DNA from: Molanna angustata
Lineage: Eukaryota > Arthropoda > Insecta > Trichoptera > Molannidae
DNA: 64,000 nt
Reading direction: 5' to 3'
NCBI GenBank assembly: GCA_963576475.1
Contig: OY754981.1
Span: forward strand, 18,876,570 to 18,940,569
Both the position numbers and the translations under genes were made by a program. Each line of letters starts with the position of its first letter. Positions within the stretch are counted from its first letter, which is position 1. The notes beneath the pieces were generated by a model. That model was not told the DNA's origin. It searched no databases and saw nothing but the letters and a program-made list of their open reading frames with translations. This document shows positions 1 to 11,091 of this stretch, in pieces.

Positions 1-640
1 GAACAAGCAGAAGAAGAAGAAGAAGAAGGAATGGTTACATATTATGGTGAGATATTGTGTGAATGATGTGTGAAATTGCATATATAAATGTGTCAGTATA
101 TTAAGTGTTAAATTTTATTATGAGGATGAAATTTTAAGTTTGATATATTTTTTAAATTTTAAGTTTGATATATTTTTAAATGTGGGGGCGCTAATTAAGA
201 ATATGTCGATCTCTTGGAAATGCCTATTTATGAGTATTGAAAAATATTTTTAGCCAGAAACAATAACATTTATTTAACTATCTATTTATCGGAGGTTGAT
301 AATATGGCAACCGAACAAATATGTAATATCCTCTTTAATATAAGAGCAATAAATATTATAGATAAAAAAGACGAGTCTTACGGGTAGGCATGTGAATGTT
401 GGAAGGGAGGTGTGCGAGAAATGATTATTGCCTATTGGTACGTACCTACAAATAATTGGCCAGTAAACATGTCAACGGGAGGGTCAATATCTGCCAACAT
501 TATACGTTTTTTCTTAAATCAGGGTTGTCACAAACATGAAATGAAATATTATATGCAATTAATAGTGTTTTTGAAATTTCATACCTATGTAATTTATAGA
601 CAATTTCTTATTTGAAGTAACAAAAATCACTTTGTAACCG
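1..640. other. AT-rich non-coding sequence
   Basis: An AGA/AGAAGA run at about 8-29 may be the 3' tail of an RTE-type element lying off the left edge, because such tails follow other RTE fragments in this window. Nothing else is recognised. Confidence 0.4.
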
Positions 641-644
641 CCAT

Positions 645-960
645 CCACCCAAACTCTTTTCCCATCCAACATTCTCTTGAATTCGCGAATTGAGAAGCAC
701 TTTTTCAGATATACTTCAAAATCTAATGGGGTCTAAGTGAGTAATTGATATACAAATTTGAGAAGAATCGAATGAGTACCTACTTTAGTTTATAATCGAT
801 AAAGTAAAATAAACACGTCGTACATAGTACACAGCACATATACATTGTGATGATACTTTCAGATTATAATCTCAGTATGATACTAGTTGATTATCCTTAA
901 AAATTGCGAATTCATAACTCCCCACTATGTCCCCTTTGGTTTCTGAGGAGTAAAAAGTTG
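645..960 (+). repeat. Interspersed repeat family C, partial copy 1
   Basis: This matches the 3' halves of the copies at 52310-52820 and 56395-57015. Shared landmarks in order are GAGAAGCACT, AATCGATAAAGTAAAATAAACAC, a run of short ACATAGCACACAGC-like words, ATACATTGTGATGA, and a tail near CATAACTCCCCACTATGTCCCC. No coding capacity is seen. It is a 5'-incomplete copy of an unclassified non-autonomous repeat. Confidence 0.6.
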
Positions 961-1001
961 GGTCTGATAGGTCTTGTCATAGGTCAATCATATTGGTGTT
1001 A

Positions 1002-1960
1002 TCCAACTGTCGATTCGTTCATGAGAATTCAATTCTCTGAATGAATCGACATTATTAAGCCAAGATGCGTGTACGAAGGAAAATTTTGTATGGAGTAGTG
1101 GACTTTTTGCATGCTTATAACACCAACTAGAGTCCTCGCAGCATATATGTTCCCATACATGGATTTACTCAGAATTCGGAGTAGAACATTATATGTGAGT
1201 TTTGTGTGTGTGTCTGTGTGTGTGTCTGTGTGTCCGTCCTCCCCTTATAACTTTTGATCCGCTCAATTTACAGAGCCCAAATTTTCAGAATATATACACA
1301 CATATAAGCATACAAAACTTTTATACTCAGAATTGTGAATTTTTGTTTCAGTCAGGGATAACAACTTTTGAAATTTTGATTTATTTTTTCATATATCTCA
1401 GAAACCGTAAAAGCTAGAACGCTGAAAATTGGTATAAACATAGACAAATACAAAATCTCAAATGAGTGTTCTCAAAACAATTTCAGGGTTTCTCAAACAT
1501 TTTATATTAAGAAAAATATTTTTTTATTATAAATTTATGAGTTTAACTGCCTATATTTCCAAATATTTTAAAAAAGCTGAAACACCCCAACTAGATAATT
1601 TAATTTTCTATAAACAATATAAATATTGTACAAGTAAATCTCAAACTTAACAATTTTTATAAAAAATGAATTTAGAGACGACATCGCTTCATACAATTTG
1701 TATAGCAGTCTCCTATACACAATATGTAAGAAGACTTAATAGTTTGATACTTAAATCTCCAAACATACATACATACCGTCATGCTGTTTTCATATTCTGG
1801 GTAGAAAAAAGGACTGACCTCCATACTATCCTATCTTGACATACATACCTAGGTTCATGTGTTGTATAGAAAATCAAATATCTTAAAATATTAAATAATA
1901 TGTATTTATGGGTTTATAGTTTGGTACCTACTTATTATTATTATATAATGTCGAAATTAT
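1002..1960 (+). mobile_element. Family B ~1-kb non-autonomous inverted-repeat element, copy 1
   Basis: The left end TCCAACTGTCGATTCG is followed by a near-perfect hairpin at 1009-1050. A (GT)n tract comes next, then a long AT-rich body that aligns along its length with 6584-7582 and, reversed, with 21061-22074. The right end has decayed: only GTTTATAGTTTGGTACC and a trace of TGTCGA remain near 1918-1955. No open frame is conserved among copies, so it is probably a deletion derivative or MITE-like DNA transposon. Its superfamily is unknown and no clean target duplication is visible. Confidence 0.65.
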
Positions 1961-2567
1961 TTATTCCAAAATATAAATAGGTATATTATATAGGTCTTTT
2001 AATTCCTTTTTTTTAATGTATGAAACAAAATAAAATTCATTCATACCATCACGCCATACCCCACAAATTGGGGTAACCAGCGACAGGTGTGCGGGTGTGC
2101 ATTACCTTATAAAAGGAAGCTCAAAACAGGCGTACATATATCCCCAACACCAGCCTCGTCTCACCTAATAAGGCACCGCATTCAGAATGTGTAGTGAACC
2201 TCATTGCTGAACTATGTATGTGAGATGTTTTGCCTGTTGAATTTTCAATTACCTGGCTCTTACGGACTAATAAATATAAAATATGTAGGTAGCTACCTAC
2301 TGTCAATAATTTAAAAATTAAGATGGCAGACATCCCTGATTAAGAGCTGAAAAATGCCAACCATTGTTGAAGAGCTATGGATCAACCAGTCCACTTTTTG
2401 CTGACCTTTTGTCCGGTTTGTTGGGAGCTTTTTTTCCGCGTGCTATCGATTATCACTATCAATTGAACATGTTTCTTCTACAGCAAGATCATGTTCTCAC
2501 TTTGAACGAAACACATCTTAGGATATCACCTACACCTACATAATATGTATTTAGTTAATATTCAATC

Positions 2568-3748
2568 GATGTATTGTGACTGTATGTATGCTGTGTGGCA
2601 CCTCCGGCTTAGATGTATTGTGACTGTATGTATGCTGTGTGGAACCGCCGGCTTAGATGTATTGTGACTGTATGTATGCTGTGTGGAACCGCCGGCTTAG
2701 ATGTATTGTGACTGTATGTATGATGTGTGGCACCTCCGGCTTAAATGTATTGTGACTGTATGTATGCTGTGTGGCACCTCCGGCTTAGATGTATTGTGAC
2801 TGTATGTATGCTGTGTGGCACCTCCGGCTTAGATGTATTATGACTGTATGTATGCTGTGTGGAACCGCCGGCTTAGATGTATTGTGACTGTATGTATGCT
2901 GTGTGGCACCTCCGGCTTAGATGTATTGTGACTGTATGTATGCTGTGTGGAACCGCCGGCTTAGATGTATTGTGACTGTATGTATGCTGTGTGGAACCGC
3001 CGGCTTAGATGTATTGTGACTGTATGTATGCTGTGTGGAACCGCCGGCTTAGATGTATTATGACTGTATGTATGCTGTGTGGAACCGCCGGCTCAGATGT
3101 ATTATGACTGTATGTATGCTGTGTGGAACCGCCGGCTCAGATGTATTATGACTGTATGTATGCTGTGTGGAACCGCCGGATTAGATGTATTATGATTGTA
3201 TGTATGCTGTGTGGAACCGCCGGCTTAGATGTATTGTGACTGTATGTATGATGTGTGGCACCTCCGGCTTAGATGTATTGTGACTGTATGTATGCTGTGT
3301 GGCACCTCCGGCTTAGATGTATTGTGACTGTATGTATGCTGTGTGGCACCTCCGGCTTAGATGTATTATGACTGTATGTATGCTGTGTGGAACCGCCGGC
3401 TTAGATGTATTGTGACTGTATGTATGCTGTGTGGCACCTCCGGCTTAGATGTATTGTGACTGTATGTATGCTGTGTGGAACCGCCGGCTTAGATGTATTG
3501 TGACTGTATGTATGCTGTGTGGAACCGCCGGCTTAGATGTATTGTGACTGTATGTATGCTGTGTGGAACCGCCGGCTTAGATGTATTATGACTGTATGTA
3601 TGCTGTGTGGAACCGCCGGCTCAGATGTATTATGACTGTATGTATGCTGTGTGGAACCGCCGGCTCAGATGTATTATGACTGTATGTATGCTGTGTGGAA
3701 CCGCCGGATTAGATGTATTATGATTGTATGTATGCTGTGTGGAACCGT
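2568..3748 (+). repeat. 44-bp satellite, ~27 units with a 528-bp higher-order repeat
   Basis: The unit begins GATGTATTGTGACTG and ends GGCTTA; 26 full units and one partial unit fit an exact 44-bp register from 2568. Units differ at diagnostic sites: GGCACCTCC versus GGAACCGCC, TTGTGAC versus TTATGAC, GGCTTA versus GGCTCA or GGATTA, and one ATGATG variant. The order of variants in units 4-15 (2700-3227) is repeated in units 16-27 (from 3228). This shows a 12-unit, 528-bp higher-order repeat made by one block duplication. Confidence 0.92.
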
Positions 3749-3749
3749 C

Positions 3750-3890
3750 GTCAATGAGGTTCATAACCACCATGAGGTTCGTCAATGAGGTTCATAACCA
3801 CCATGAGGTTCATAACCACCATGAGGTTCATAACCACCATGAGGTTCTTAACCACCATGAGGTTCATAACCACCATGAGGTTCGTCAATG
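3750..3890 (+). repeat. 18-bp minisatellite ATGAGGTTCATAACCACC
   Basis: About six to seven imperfect copies follow the 44-bp array directly, twice interrupted by GTTCGTCA. The word resembles the internal AATGAGGCTCACCACC of the family A copy at 58103, so the minisatellite probably grew from the element's own body. Confidence 0.85.
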
Positions 3891-4041
3891 TATTTCCTTT
3901 TTAAGATGAGACGAGACAGGTGTGTAAGGATACACGCATGTGTCGTAGTTCCTTTTGTAAGGTAATGCACAACCGCACACCTGTCGCTGTAGCTTACCCC
4001 ACATTTTGAGATATGCCGTGATGGTATGGAAGAATGAATGT

Positions 4042-4500
4042 ATATATTGAATATTTCAATTCCAAATTAGGTTGTACTTACTTAGTAATACATTAATTTA
4101 TTTATAATTTTTACACTAAAAAAGTTGTTGAATTTACAAAAATAGATACCTACCTATAATGATACAACAACACATTTTGGGCGTTTTAAAAAAAGTACTT
4201 AATAAATTTAAAAATCCAATTACTTGCATAAAAATCTATTTTTAATATAATATTTTCGTAATATTTTGTCAAATTTCAGAATTGTTGACTCATTATTTCT
4301 AGTAAAATACAAAAATATAAGTGCAAAGGTACGACATCAAAAAATATAAGGTTTTTAAGATGAAAAACAGGCCGAAAAACGGTGTTACTTTTTTGATCTT
4401 CATTTGAAGCACAATCATCCTGATATTACGCCGGATATCTCATTAAACATATTCAAATAAAGGCTAAAGCAAAAAAATATATTATCTGATAATACCTGAT
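4042..4500. other. AT-rich non-coding sequence
   Basis: No gene, repeat or structure is recognised here. Confidence 0.4.
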
Positions 4501-4756
4501 TTCTTCTTCCTCTCCTTTTCCTATCCTTATCCTTTTATTTTCCTATCATTGCTATGACCTGTTATTATATTCAATCTTTTTTTTCTTATCTTACTTTTTA
4601 TACTTTTCTTCTGTTATATTTAGGTATTGTTTATATACTTCTTGTTTTTGTTATGTCATAAACTTATTTATTGCCATAGTACACATTAGATTGTATATTG
4701 TCACCATCATCGTTATCAACTCTGGTTGGTTGGAAGAAATTGGTGATTGGCAATAA
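4500..4756 (+). mobile_element. CR1-like LINE 3' UTR fragment
   Basis: The CTTCCTCTCC...TATCC tract and the closing GGTTGGTTGGAAGAAATTG..GGCAATAA match the region after the LINE reading frame at 55088-55441. Copies of the closing motif also occur near 43491, 43720 and 57604. The fragment stops exactly where the RTE-type fragment begins. Confidence 0.55.
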
Positions 4757-5378
4757 ACTAAATTTAAGTACTTGGGTAGTATAATTACTGAGAATCTAGA
4801 CCCTGACACTGAAGTAAAATGCAGAATAGAAGCGGCCCGATCGGCATTTTACAAAATGAAAAATCTCCTCCTCGATGACAATATCAACTTAAAGCTGAGA
4901 CAAAGAATGGTCAAGTGTTATGTGTGGTCTGTTCTTCTTTATGGGGTGGAGGCGTGGACTCTCAAAGTTAATATTATAAACCGCCTTGAAGCATTTGAAA
5001 TGTGGATCCACCGCAGTATGCTTAGAACATCGTGGACTGACATGGTCAGTAACACTGAGGTACTACGTAGACACCAAACCAACACCAAAAGAGAATTATT
5101 CACCAATGTTAAGCTCCGTAAAGTGTTGTACTTCGGCCATATTCTGAGAGGTGAAAAGTATGCCATCCTTCAGCTCGTTATGAAAGGGAAGATTGAGGAT
5201 CGTAGAGGGGTCGGAAGAAGGCAGCTTTCCTACATCCGCGACATTCCTACATCAAACATCCGCGAATGGACCGGTATAAAAACTGTGGAGGAGCTGTTTC
5301 GCACTGCACAGGACAGGGAGGCTTTCTCTATGGTGGTCGTCAACGTCGGGGAGACCTGATATGACACAAGAAGAAGAA
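4757..5378 (+). pseudogene. 5'-truncated RTE-type LINE: RT C-terminal region
   Basis: An open frame of about 200 codons covers the end of a LINE reverse transcriptase. It opens with FKYLGSIIT, a motif placed just after the catalytic palm, then has KCYVWSVLLYGVEAWTL, LEAFEMWIHR, SWTDMV and GHILRGEKY. It ends with the basic GKIEDRRGVGRRQ and AQDREAF segments. This order is typical of arthropod RTE-like endonuclease/RT proteins. The endonuclease and catalytic YADD parts are missing, so it cannot be active. It ends in an AAGAAGAAG tail, as expected of a 3' end. A second copy lies at 15332-15830. Confidence 0.8.
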
Positions 5379-5389
5379 GGGGAATAAAC

Positions 5390-6145
5390 CAAATTATGTG
5401 TACAAGAAGATAAATAAACAATTAAAATACTGTCTTATCTAAAAAACTTAGCAAATTAAACAATTAAAAAAAACAATATCTCAAAATTACAGATAGCCTC
5501 TTGGTTGTTTTGGAATAATATTTAAGGTACGGAGAAAGGAATAAAATGACTGTTGATTACAGAAAAGTTTTCTTTTACCTAGTATCGAAAAGAAATTCTG
5601 TCCTCATAATGTGTATTTTATGCATATCACATCAAAGTGCAATGGAGAACCTACCTTATAAACAGTTATTTAAGAGAGGGTATCATTAATAATTAAAACG
5701 TTCTTGGTAGGTATGTAAAGTGTGAATAATTTCAAATCTTGTTTTCTGTGAGACTTCTAGTTTAAAACTTTACCACGACATAATCAATCTACTATCTCCT
5801 ATAATGAATCGATTTAATTATGTCGCATCTATAATTTACTGTTCAAGATACAGCACGAACAGCAAATTAGTCTGAAGATATTGTTTAAGTACTTATGTAC
5901 ATAATAATGTAAAAATTTAAGGCTAAAAAATGTTGTAAATTATACATTGTAATATGTTTAATGGACTATTTTACTCATTGTGAACGTGACAAATAAATTG
6001 TTTAATAGAAATTTACTTAAATGAAGAAGAGTTTCCATCGTATAAAAATATATAACAACAATTGGTTGGTAAATAAAATAAAAGAAAGATGGCGGTAAAG
6101 TCAAATGAATTGTTAATGTTTTATTTACTAGACAACCCATTGATA
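5390..6145. other. AT-rich non-coding sequence
   Basis: No reading frame, RNA gene or repeat is recognised. Confidence 0.4.
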
Positions 6146-6285
6146 ATGGGTGGTGGCATAGCGGTTAGTGCGCTGGGTTTAGTAACCCAGTGGTCGCGAA
6201 TACGAATCCACGAATGATTTTGTTCACCTATAGCACATGAGGATGAATATGTTGTAACAAGGACATGTTAATTATTTTTCAATGA
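6146..6285 (+). mobile_element. tRNA-derived SINE, copy 1
   Basis: A Pol III box A-like TGGCATAGCGGTTAGTGCGC and box B-like ATACGAATCC are spaced as in a tRNA. They are followed by a family-specific tail (TTGTTCACCTATAGCACA ... CAAGGACATGTT). The same head and tail recur at 62272-62480. The tail alone lies at 22835-22925, and an inverted copy at 55800-55914. The box B has decayed (GTTCG is ATACG), so this copy is old. Confidence 0.75.
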
Positions 6286-6296
6286 AAAATATAAAG

Positions 6297-6440
6297 TAAT
6301 GGACATGGGACTTACCCTGAGATCTCCACAGATCCTTATCCTGGGCAGACCGCATCCATCCAATTCCACCTCCAGTCACTCCTCTTATATCATCAGACCA
6401 ACTTATTTGATGCCTTTCAACACTTCTTTTGCCCGTTCTA
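6297..6440 (-). pseudogene. LINE C-terminal fragment
   Basis: On the minus strand a short frame reads SWSDDIRGVTGG, WMRSAQDKDLWRS and a decayed final segment. This fits the extreme C-terminus of RTE-like insect LINE proteins (KWSDDI ... W.R.AQDR..W...). It is frameshifted and too short to be functional. Confidence 0.45.
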
Positions 6441-6583
6441 GACCGTCATTCCAGCATTTTCTTATTCCATCTGGAGTATTTTGTTAAGAGATACAAAAAC
6501 TATCTTGTGGATAGTCTTAATCTCATTTTAATTCTTTCCTTTATACATTTAATTCAGATTCACCATAATTCATGTATGTTTAG

Positions 6584-7582
6584 TCCAACTGTCGATTTGT
6601 TCAGGAGAACTTTGTTCTCTTAACATATCGACAATGTATCAAGCCAGAACACGCGAGAAATGTATGGAGAGGTCTACTTTTTTCACGGCATTTCCAACTT
6701 TGAAGTCAAAAAACACCAACTTAGAGGCTTCGCAGCATATATGTTCCATACACGGATTTACTCAGAATTCGGAGTAGAACATTTCGTGTGTCTGTGTGTC
6801 TGTGTGTGTGTCTGTGTGTCTGTGTGTGTGTGTGTCCGTCCCCCCCTTATAACTTTTGATCCGCTCAATTTACAGAGCCTAAAATTTCAGAATATATAAA
6901 CAGTTACAGGCCTACAAAACTTTTATACTCGGAATTTTTAATTTTTGTTTCAGTCAGGGGTTATCAACTTTTGAATTTTTATTTTATTTTTCCATATATC
7001 TCAGAAACCATAAACGCTAGAACGCTGAAAATTGGTACAAACATAGACAAATACAAAATCTAAAATAAGTTTTTTCAAAAAAATTCCAGGGTTTCTCAAA
7101 CATTTTTTATTAAGAAAAATATTTTTTTTATGATAAATTTATGAGTTTAACTGCCTATATTTCCAAAACTTTTACAATTATCGAAAAAATCCGAAACACC
7201 CCAACTAGATAATTTAATTTTCTATAAAAAATATTAACATTGTAGTAGAAGATCTCAATTTTTTTTTAACAATTTTTTTAAAAATTGAATTTAGTGACGA
7301 CATCGCTTCATACATTTTGTATGGCAGTCGCCTATACACAATATGTAAGAAGACTTAATAGTTTGATACTTCATCTCCAAACATACATACATACCATCAT
7401 GCTATTTGCATATTCTGGGTAGGAAAAAGGATCTTCCTCCATACTATCCTATCTTGACATACATACCTACATATGTTGTATAGAAAACAAAATATCTGAA
7501 AATATTCAATAATTTGTATCTATGGGTTTATAGTTTGGTACATATTCTTCAACTATACATACTATCGCTATCGACAGTTGGA
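6584..7582 (+). mobile_element. Family B ~1-kb inverted-repeat element, copy 2 (complete)
   Basis: Both ends are preserved: TCCAACTGTCGAT at 6584 and its complement ATCGACAGTTGGA ending at 7582, giving 999 bp. A subterminal hairpin follows the left end (about 6591-6632). Then come a (GT)n tract at 6786-6835 and the AT-rich body shared with copies 1 and 3. No coding frame is conserved. No convincing target duplication flanks it. Confidence 0.75.
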
Positions 7583-7714
7583 TCTCATGTGTTACATGCA
7601 ACTAGTTTTAAAAAAAATGTGTTCATGTGGGTAACATATTCTGGTCATTATGTGGGCAATTACTTTTCTTATTTCGGTAGGATGTATTTTGTAATTGTGA
7701 CAGTTTGTTACCGC

Positions 7715-8180
<466 letters not shown>

Positions 8181-9369
8181 GTTGTACTTATGTTGTCCGT
8201 TGTCTAACCAGAATTGGAACTGGGCAGGGCATGTCGCCTGAAAATATACGCAATTAGGTAAAACTTTTCTGAACATTGGTGAAAATTTTCTGATACTTAG
8301 TGAATTTAGTGTAAAATTCTGATATTCAATTGAAGATGTTGCATTAATTTAGCGAAAAAGCCTAATAATTTGTCTTTGTCAAGGTAAATAAAATAACTAA
8401 AGGTTGGAGAACTGTATCGCATTAACAAACTGTCATAAAGTAGCCTTATGAATATATGTAAGGTTGTTAATGGCACATCATGATGTTTGATTGTATAATG
8501 AACGCGTTGGGCGGCGACTACCGGTCTCTTCACAGCAAATTGGGCTCTAATGTCCACCTCAAGAGTCATGTTGCTATATTCTCACGACGGCACTGTCGAT
8601 AATTACATTACATACTATACCTTACACCCTTATTTTGCTCAACTACATAGGCTGACCATGCATTGTTTTATTTTTAATTTTTTTTTTTTATAAATAATAC
8701 ATAATTGAGATAACTTAAATTCAACTAAATTATTGAGTTTTTACTATAAGTATATAGTAGAATATCCTCTAATCTTCATGCAAACAATTTCTCTTCCAGT
8801 TCTTTAAAATGTAACATATTTCCCATAGAGCATGAGCTATAGCGACTGCCAGACTCGCGTCATAGTATAAAGGCTGTTTGTTTTCTATGTAAGGATACCA
8901 CAGCAGCAGTAGCGGTATTGCTTATAAAAGGCGAAAATCTTGGCTTGCCTATGAATATTAAGTTAAGAAATTCTAATATTTTTTTGTCTGTTTTATTGAA
9001 ACCATACTACAAGATTAAAAATTGAACCACATGTAGATACGATGCTTGACAGGGCCACAAATGTAAATATTATTTTGGCACGTGATTTAGAAATATCTTC
9101 ATGGCCACTCAAATGAACAACGATACTAAAAAACATTGAATTTTCGACATTTCCCAATTTTCTTTCAGGATTTGCCTAGTCCGAGGATTCTAGGCACGCC
9201 CCTGCACAGCTGGTAACAACGATTGAATGTTACGAACTCTGTGTATTGGTGGATTTCGGAGATAAAAAAAAAACAGCCATCATAATGTGGAAAATTGTCA
9301 GTTAGTATGAAGCGTGTTTTTTTTATATTTACTACGGAAGACTATTAGAATACTTTGGTTGGTGGTAAC
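8181..9369. other. Non-coding sequence
   Basis: The only hint of content is a few codons at about 8208-8232 on the plus strand, NWNWAGHVA. These resemble the W.WAGHVAR motif of RTE-type C-termini. Nothing else is recognised up to the LINE target site. Confidence 0.35.
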
Positions 9370-9594
9370 CCCCGATAGACGGAGTTCGAATCGTGCAGTG
9401 TTTGTGAGTGGTTGTGTTTTCTGTGCTATACGGACGACAATAATATCTACCTACCTGTTCAACTGACAGCTAAGATTTTTTGTTTCATTTTTTCTTAATA
9501 TATTATATCTTAATTTTAATTTATATTTTGTTTGTTGTATTATAGGTACCTGTTTATTTTTTGTTGCAAATTAGTTAATTGTGTATGTTGTAAG

Positions 9595-11091
9595 ATGGAG
9601 GAAATAACCAAACCTCCAGATTCTCCGCCTGAGTCCGATAATTTGTCGATCGATGACATTGATAGATTGTCGGAATCGGATACTAGCCAAATTTCTCTTG
9701 TTCTATCAAATAGAAAACGAAAATCTCGCACAGATCTTTCTAACAAAGGCCAAAATTCAAAACTTTTAAAGCAAATTACGCCCACAACTTCAATGCAAAA
9801 TAATTCCTTACATAATTCGCTCCCTACTATCGAATCTCATCTTCTTTACTCAGAAAAGTCAAGTGCTCCTTTTATAGTATATGTACAGAGAAAAGAACAA
9901 GGAAAAATTATAAACCCTTTAGATTTCGGAAAGTTTGTTTTTGGAAACAATTTTATTCGCGGCATTATAAATGGCTCAATAAAATCAGAAGGTAGGCATA
10001 AAATACGCTTAGAATTTAAAAGCTATAAATTCGCCAATGATTTTGTCTTAAATATAGAAAAACTTACAAATGGCATGTACAAGGCTTTTATTCCTACATT
10101 TAATTTAATCCGCATGGGCCTTGTTAGAGGCATTTCTACAGATCTTACCGAGCTTGAAATATTGGAAGCCTTAAATGTCTCACTGGGAGCAGGAAGTGTT
10201 GTAAAAGTGAGGCGTCTGAATTATAAGGAAAATTTAAATAATATCATTACATGGAAACCATCTCAGTCAGTAGTTGTAACTTTTTCGGGCCAAATTCTTC
10301 CATCTCATATTTATCTGTTTTACAATTCCATCCCTGTCGAAATTTATAAGTACCCAACTATACAGAGCTTCAACTGCTGTAAATTCGGTCACTCAAAGCC
10401 AATGTGTCATTCACTGCAACGTTGTTTCAACTGTGGTGATAACCATTCGGCAGAAGATTGTCCTAATCCTGATGATCCTAAATGTATAAATTGTACAGGA
10501 AACCATAAAGCAATTAGCTCGCTTTGTCCGGAATTGATGAGACAAAGAAATATTAAAGAATCTATGGCTACCAACAATACATAATACTTTCAGGCATCGA
10601 AACTGTTCCCTCCAGTGAAAAAATTGTTTGCGGAAATTGCATCTACGAGTCCTTCTCTAATCAACAATAATAATACTCCATCTACTCTACCAGCTCCCAC
10701 CTCCTATCAATCTCCTCCATCAGTTTCCACGTCCTATCATGAAACTATCTTCAAACCAGTCAACCCTAAACCAACTTTTCACTCAACCTTCGACAAAAAC
10801 TTACACAATTCCTTCGTGCTTAATCCTAATGGTAATAGTAAAAACCAGTCACCCAACGGTTGTGCTCTAAATTATGATCATAACCATTCTTCTCCTTCTA
10901 CTTCAACCCTACTTTCTAATATTTTGAACAATGATAATTCCTCCTTTATACAAACACTTATTTCACTTCTTATAACAGTTTTATGCAACAACAACAATTT
11001 ACCGAACAACGCTGCTGATTATCTTTCCCCCCTAATCTCTCTTCTTAACCATGGCTCCCTAAATAAACAGAATACTATAGTGGAACATTAG
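9595..11091 (+). pseudogene. LINE ORF1 (gag-like, zinc-knuckle) broken by one stop
   Basis: ORF1 protein would bind LINE RNA and act as nucleocapsid or chaperone. The frame from the ATG at 9595 runs to TAA at 10582-10584, then continues in the same frame from 10585 to 11091, so one nonsense codon divides a protein of about 498 residues. Before the stop are the zinc knuckles at about 10366-10540: FNCCKFGHSKPMC, CFNCGDNHSAEDC and CINCTGNHKAISSLC. The first has Ser where the leading Cys is expected. After the stop the sequence is Pro/Ser/Asn-rich and low in complexity. An upstream frame extends to 9532, but the ATG at 9595 begins the acidic, hydrophilic part typical of such proteins. Confidence 0.8.

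Larger units (their letters stand above)
2031..4041. mobile_element. Family A inverted-repeat element carrying satellite arrays
   Basis: Long imperfect terminal inverted repeats lie at about 2031-2175 and 3895-4041. The outermost parts read ATTCATACCATCACG and its complement CGTGATGGTATG. Further in, both arms share the words for GCGACAGGTGTGCGG, TGTGCATTACCTTA and CTCGTCTCA. The interior is almost wholly tandem repeat (44-bp and 18-bp arrays). Shorter relatives lie at 47880-48075 and 58045-58170, with terminal fragments at 50994-51034 and 51105-51138. No transposase is present, so this is a non-autonomous foldback or MITE-like element. Confidence 0.75.

Noticed and set aside
2568..3748. CRISPR-like array
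   Set aside because: The repeats are directly adjacent with no unique spacers, and the sequence is eukaryotic; it is a satellite.
3724..3909. 61-codon frame with repeated NHHEVH
   Set aside because: It is a translation of the 18-bp minisatellite and has no independent support as a gene.
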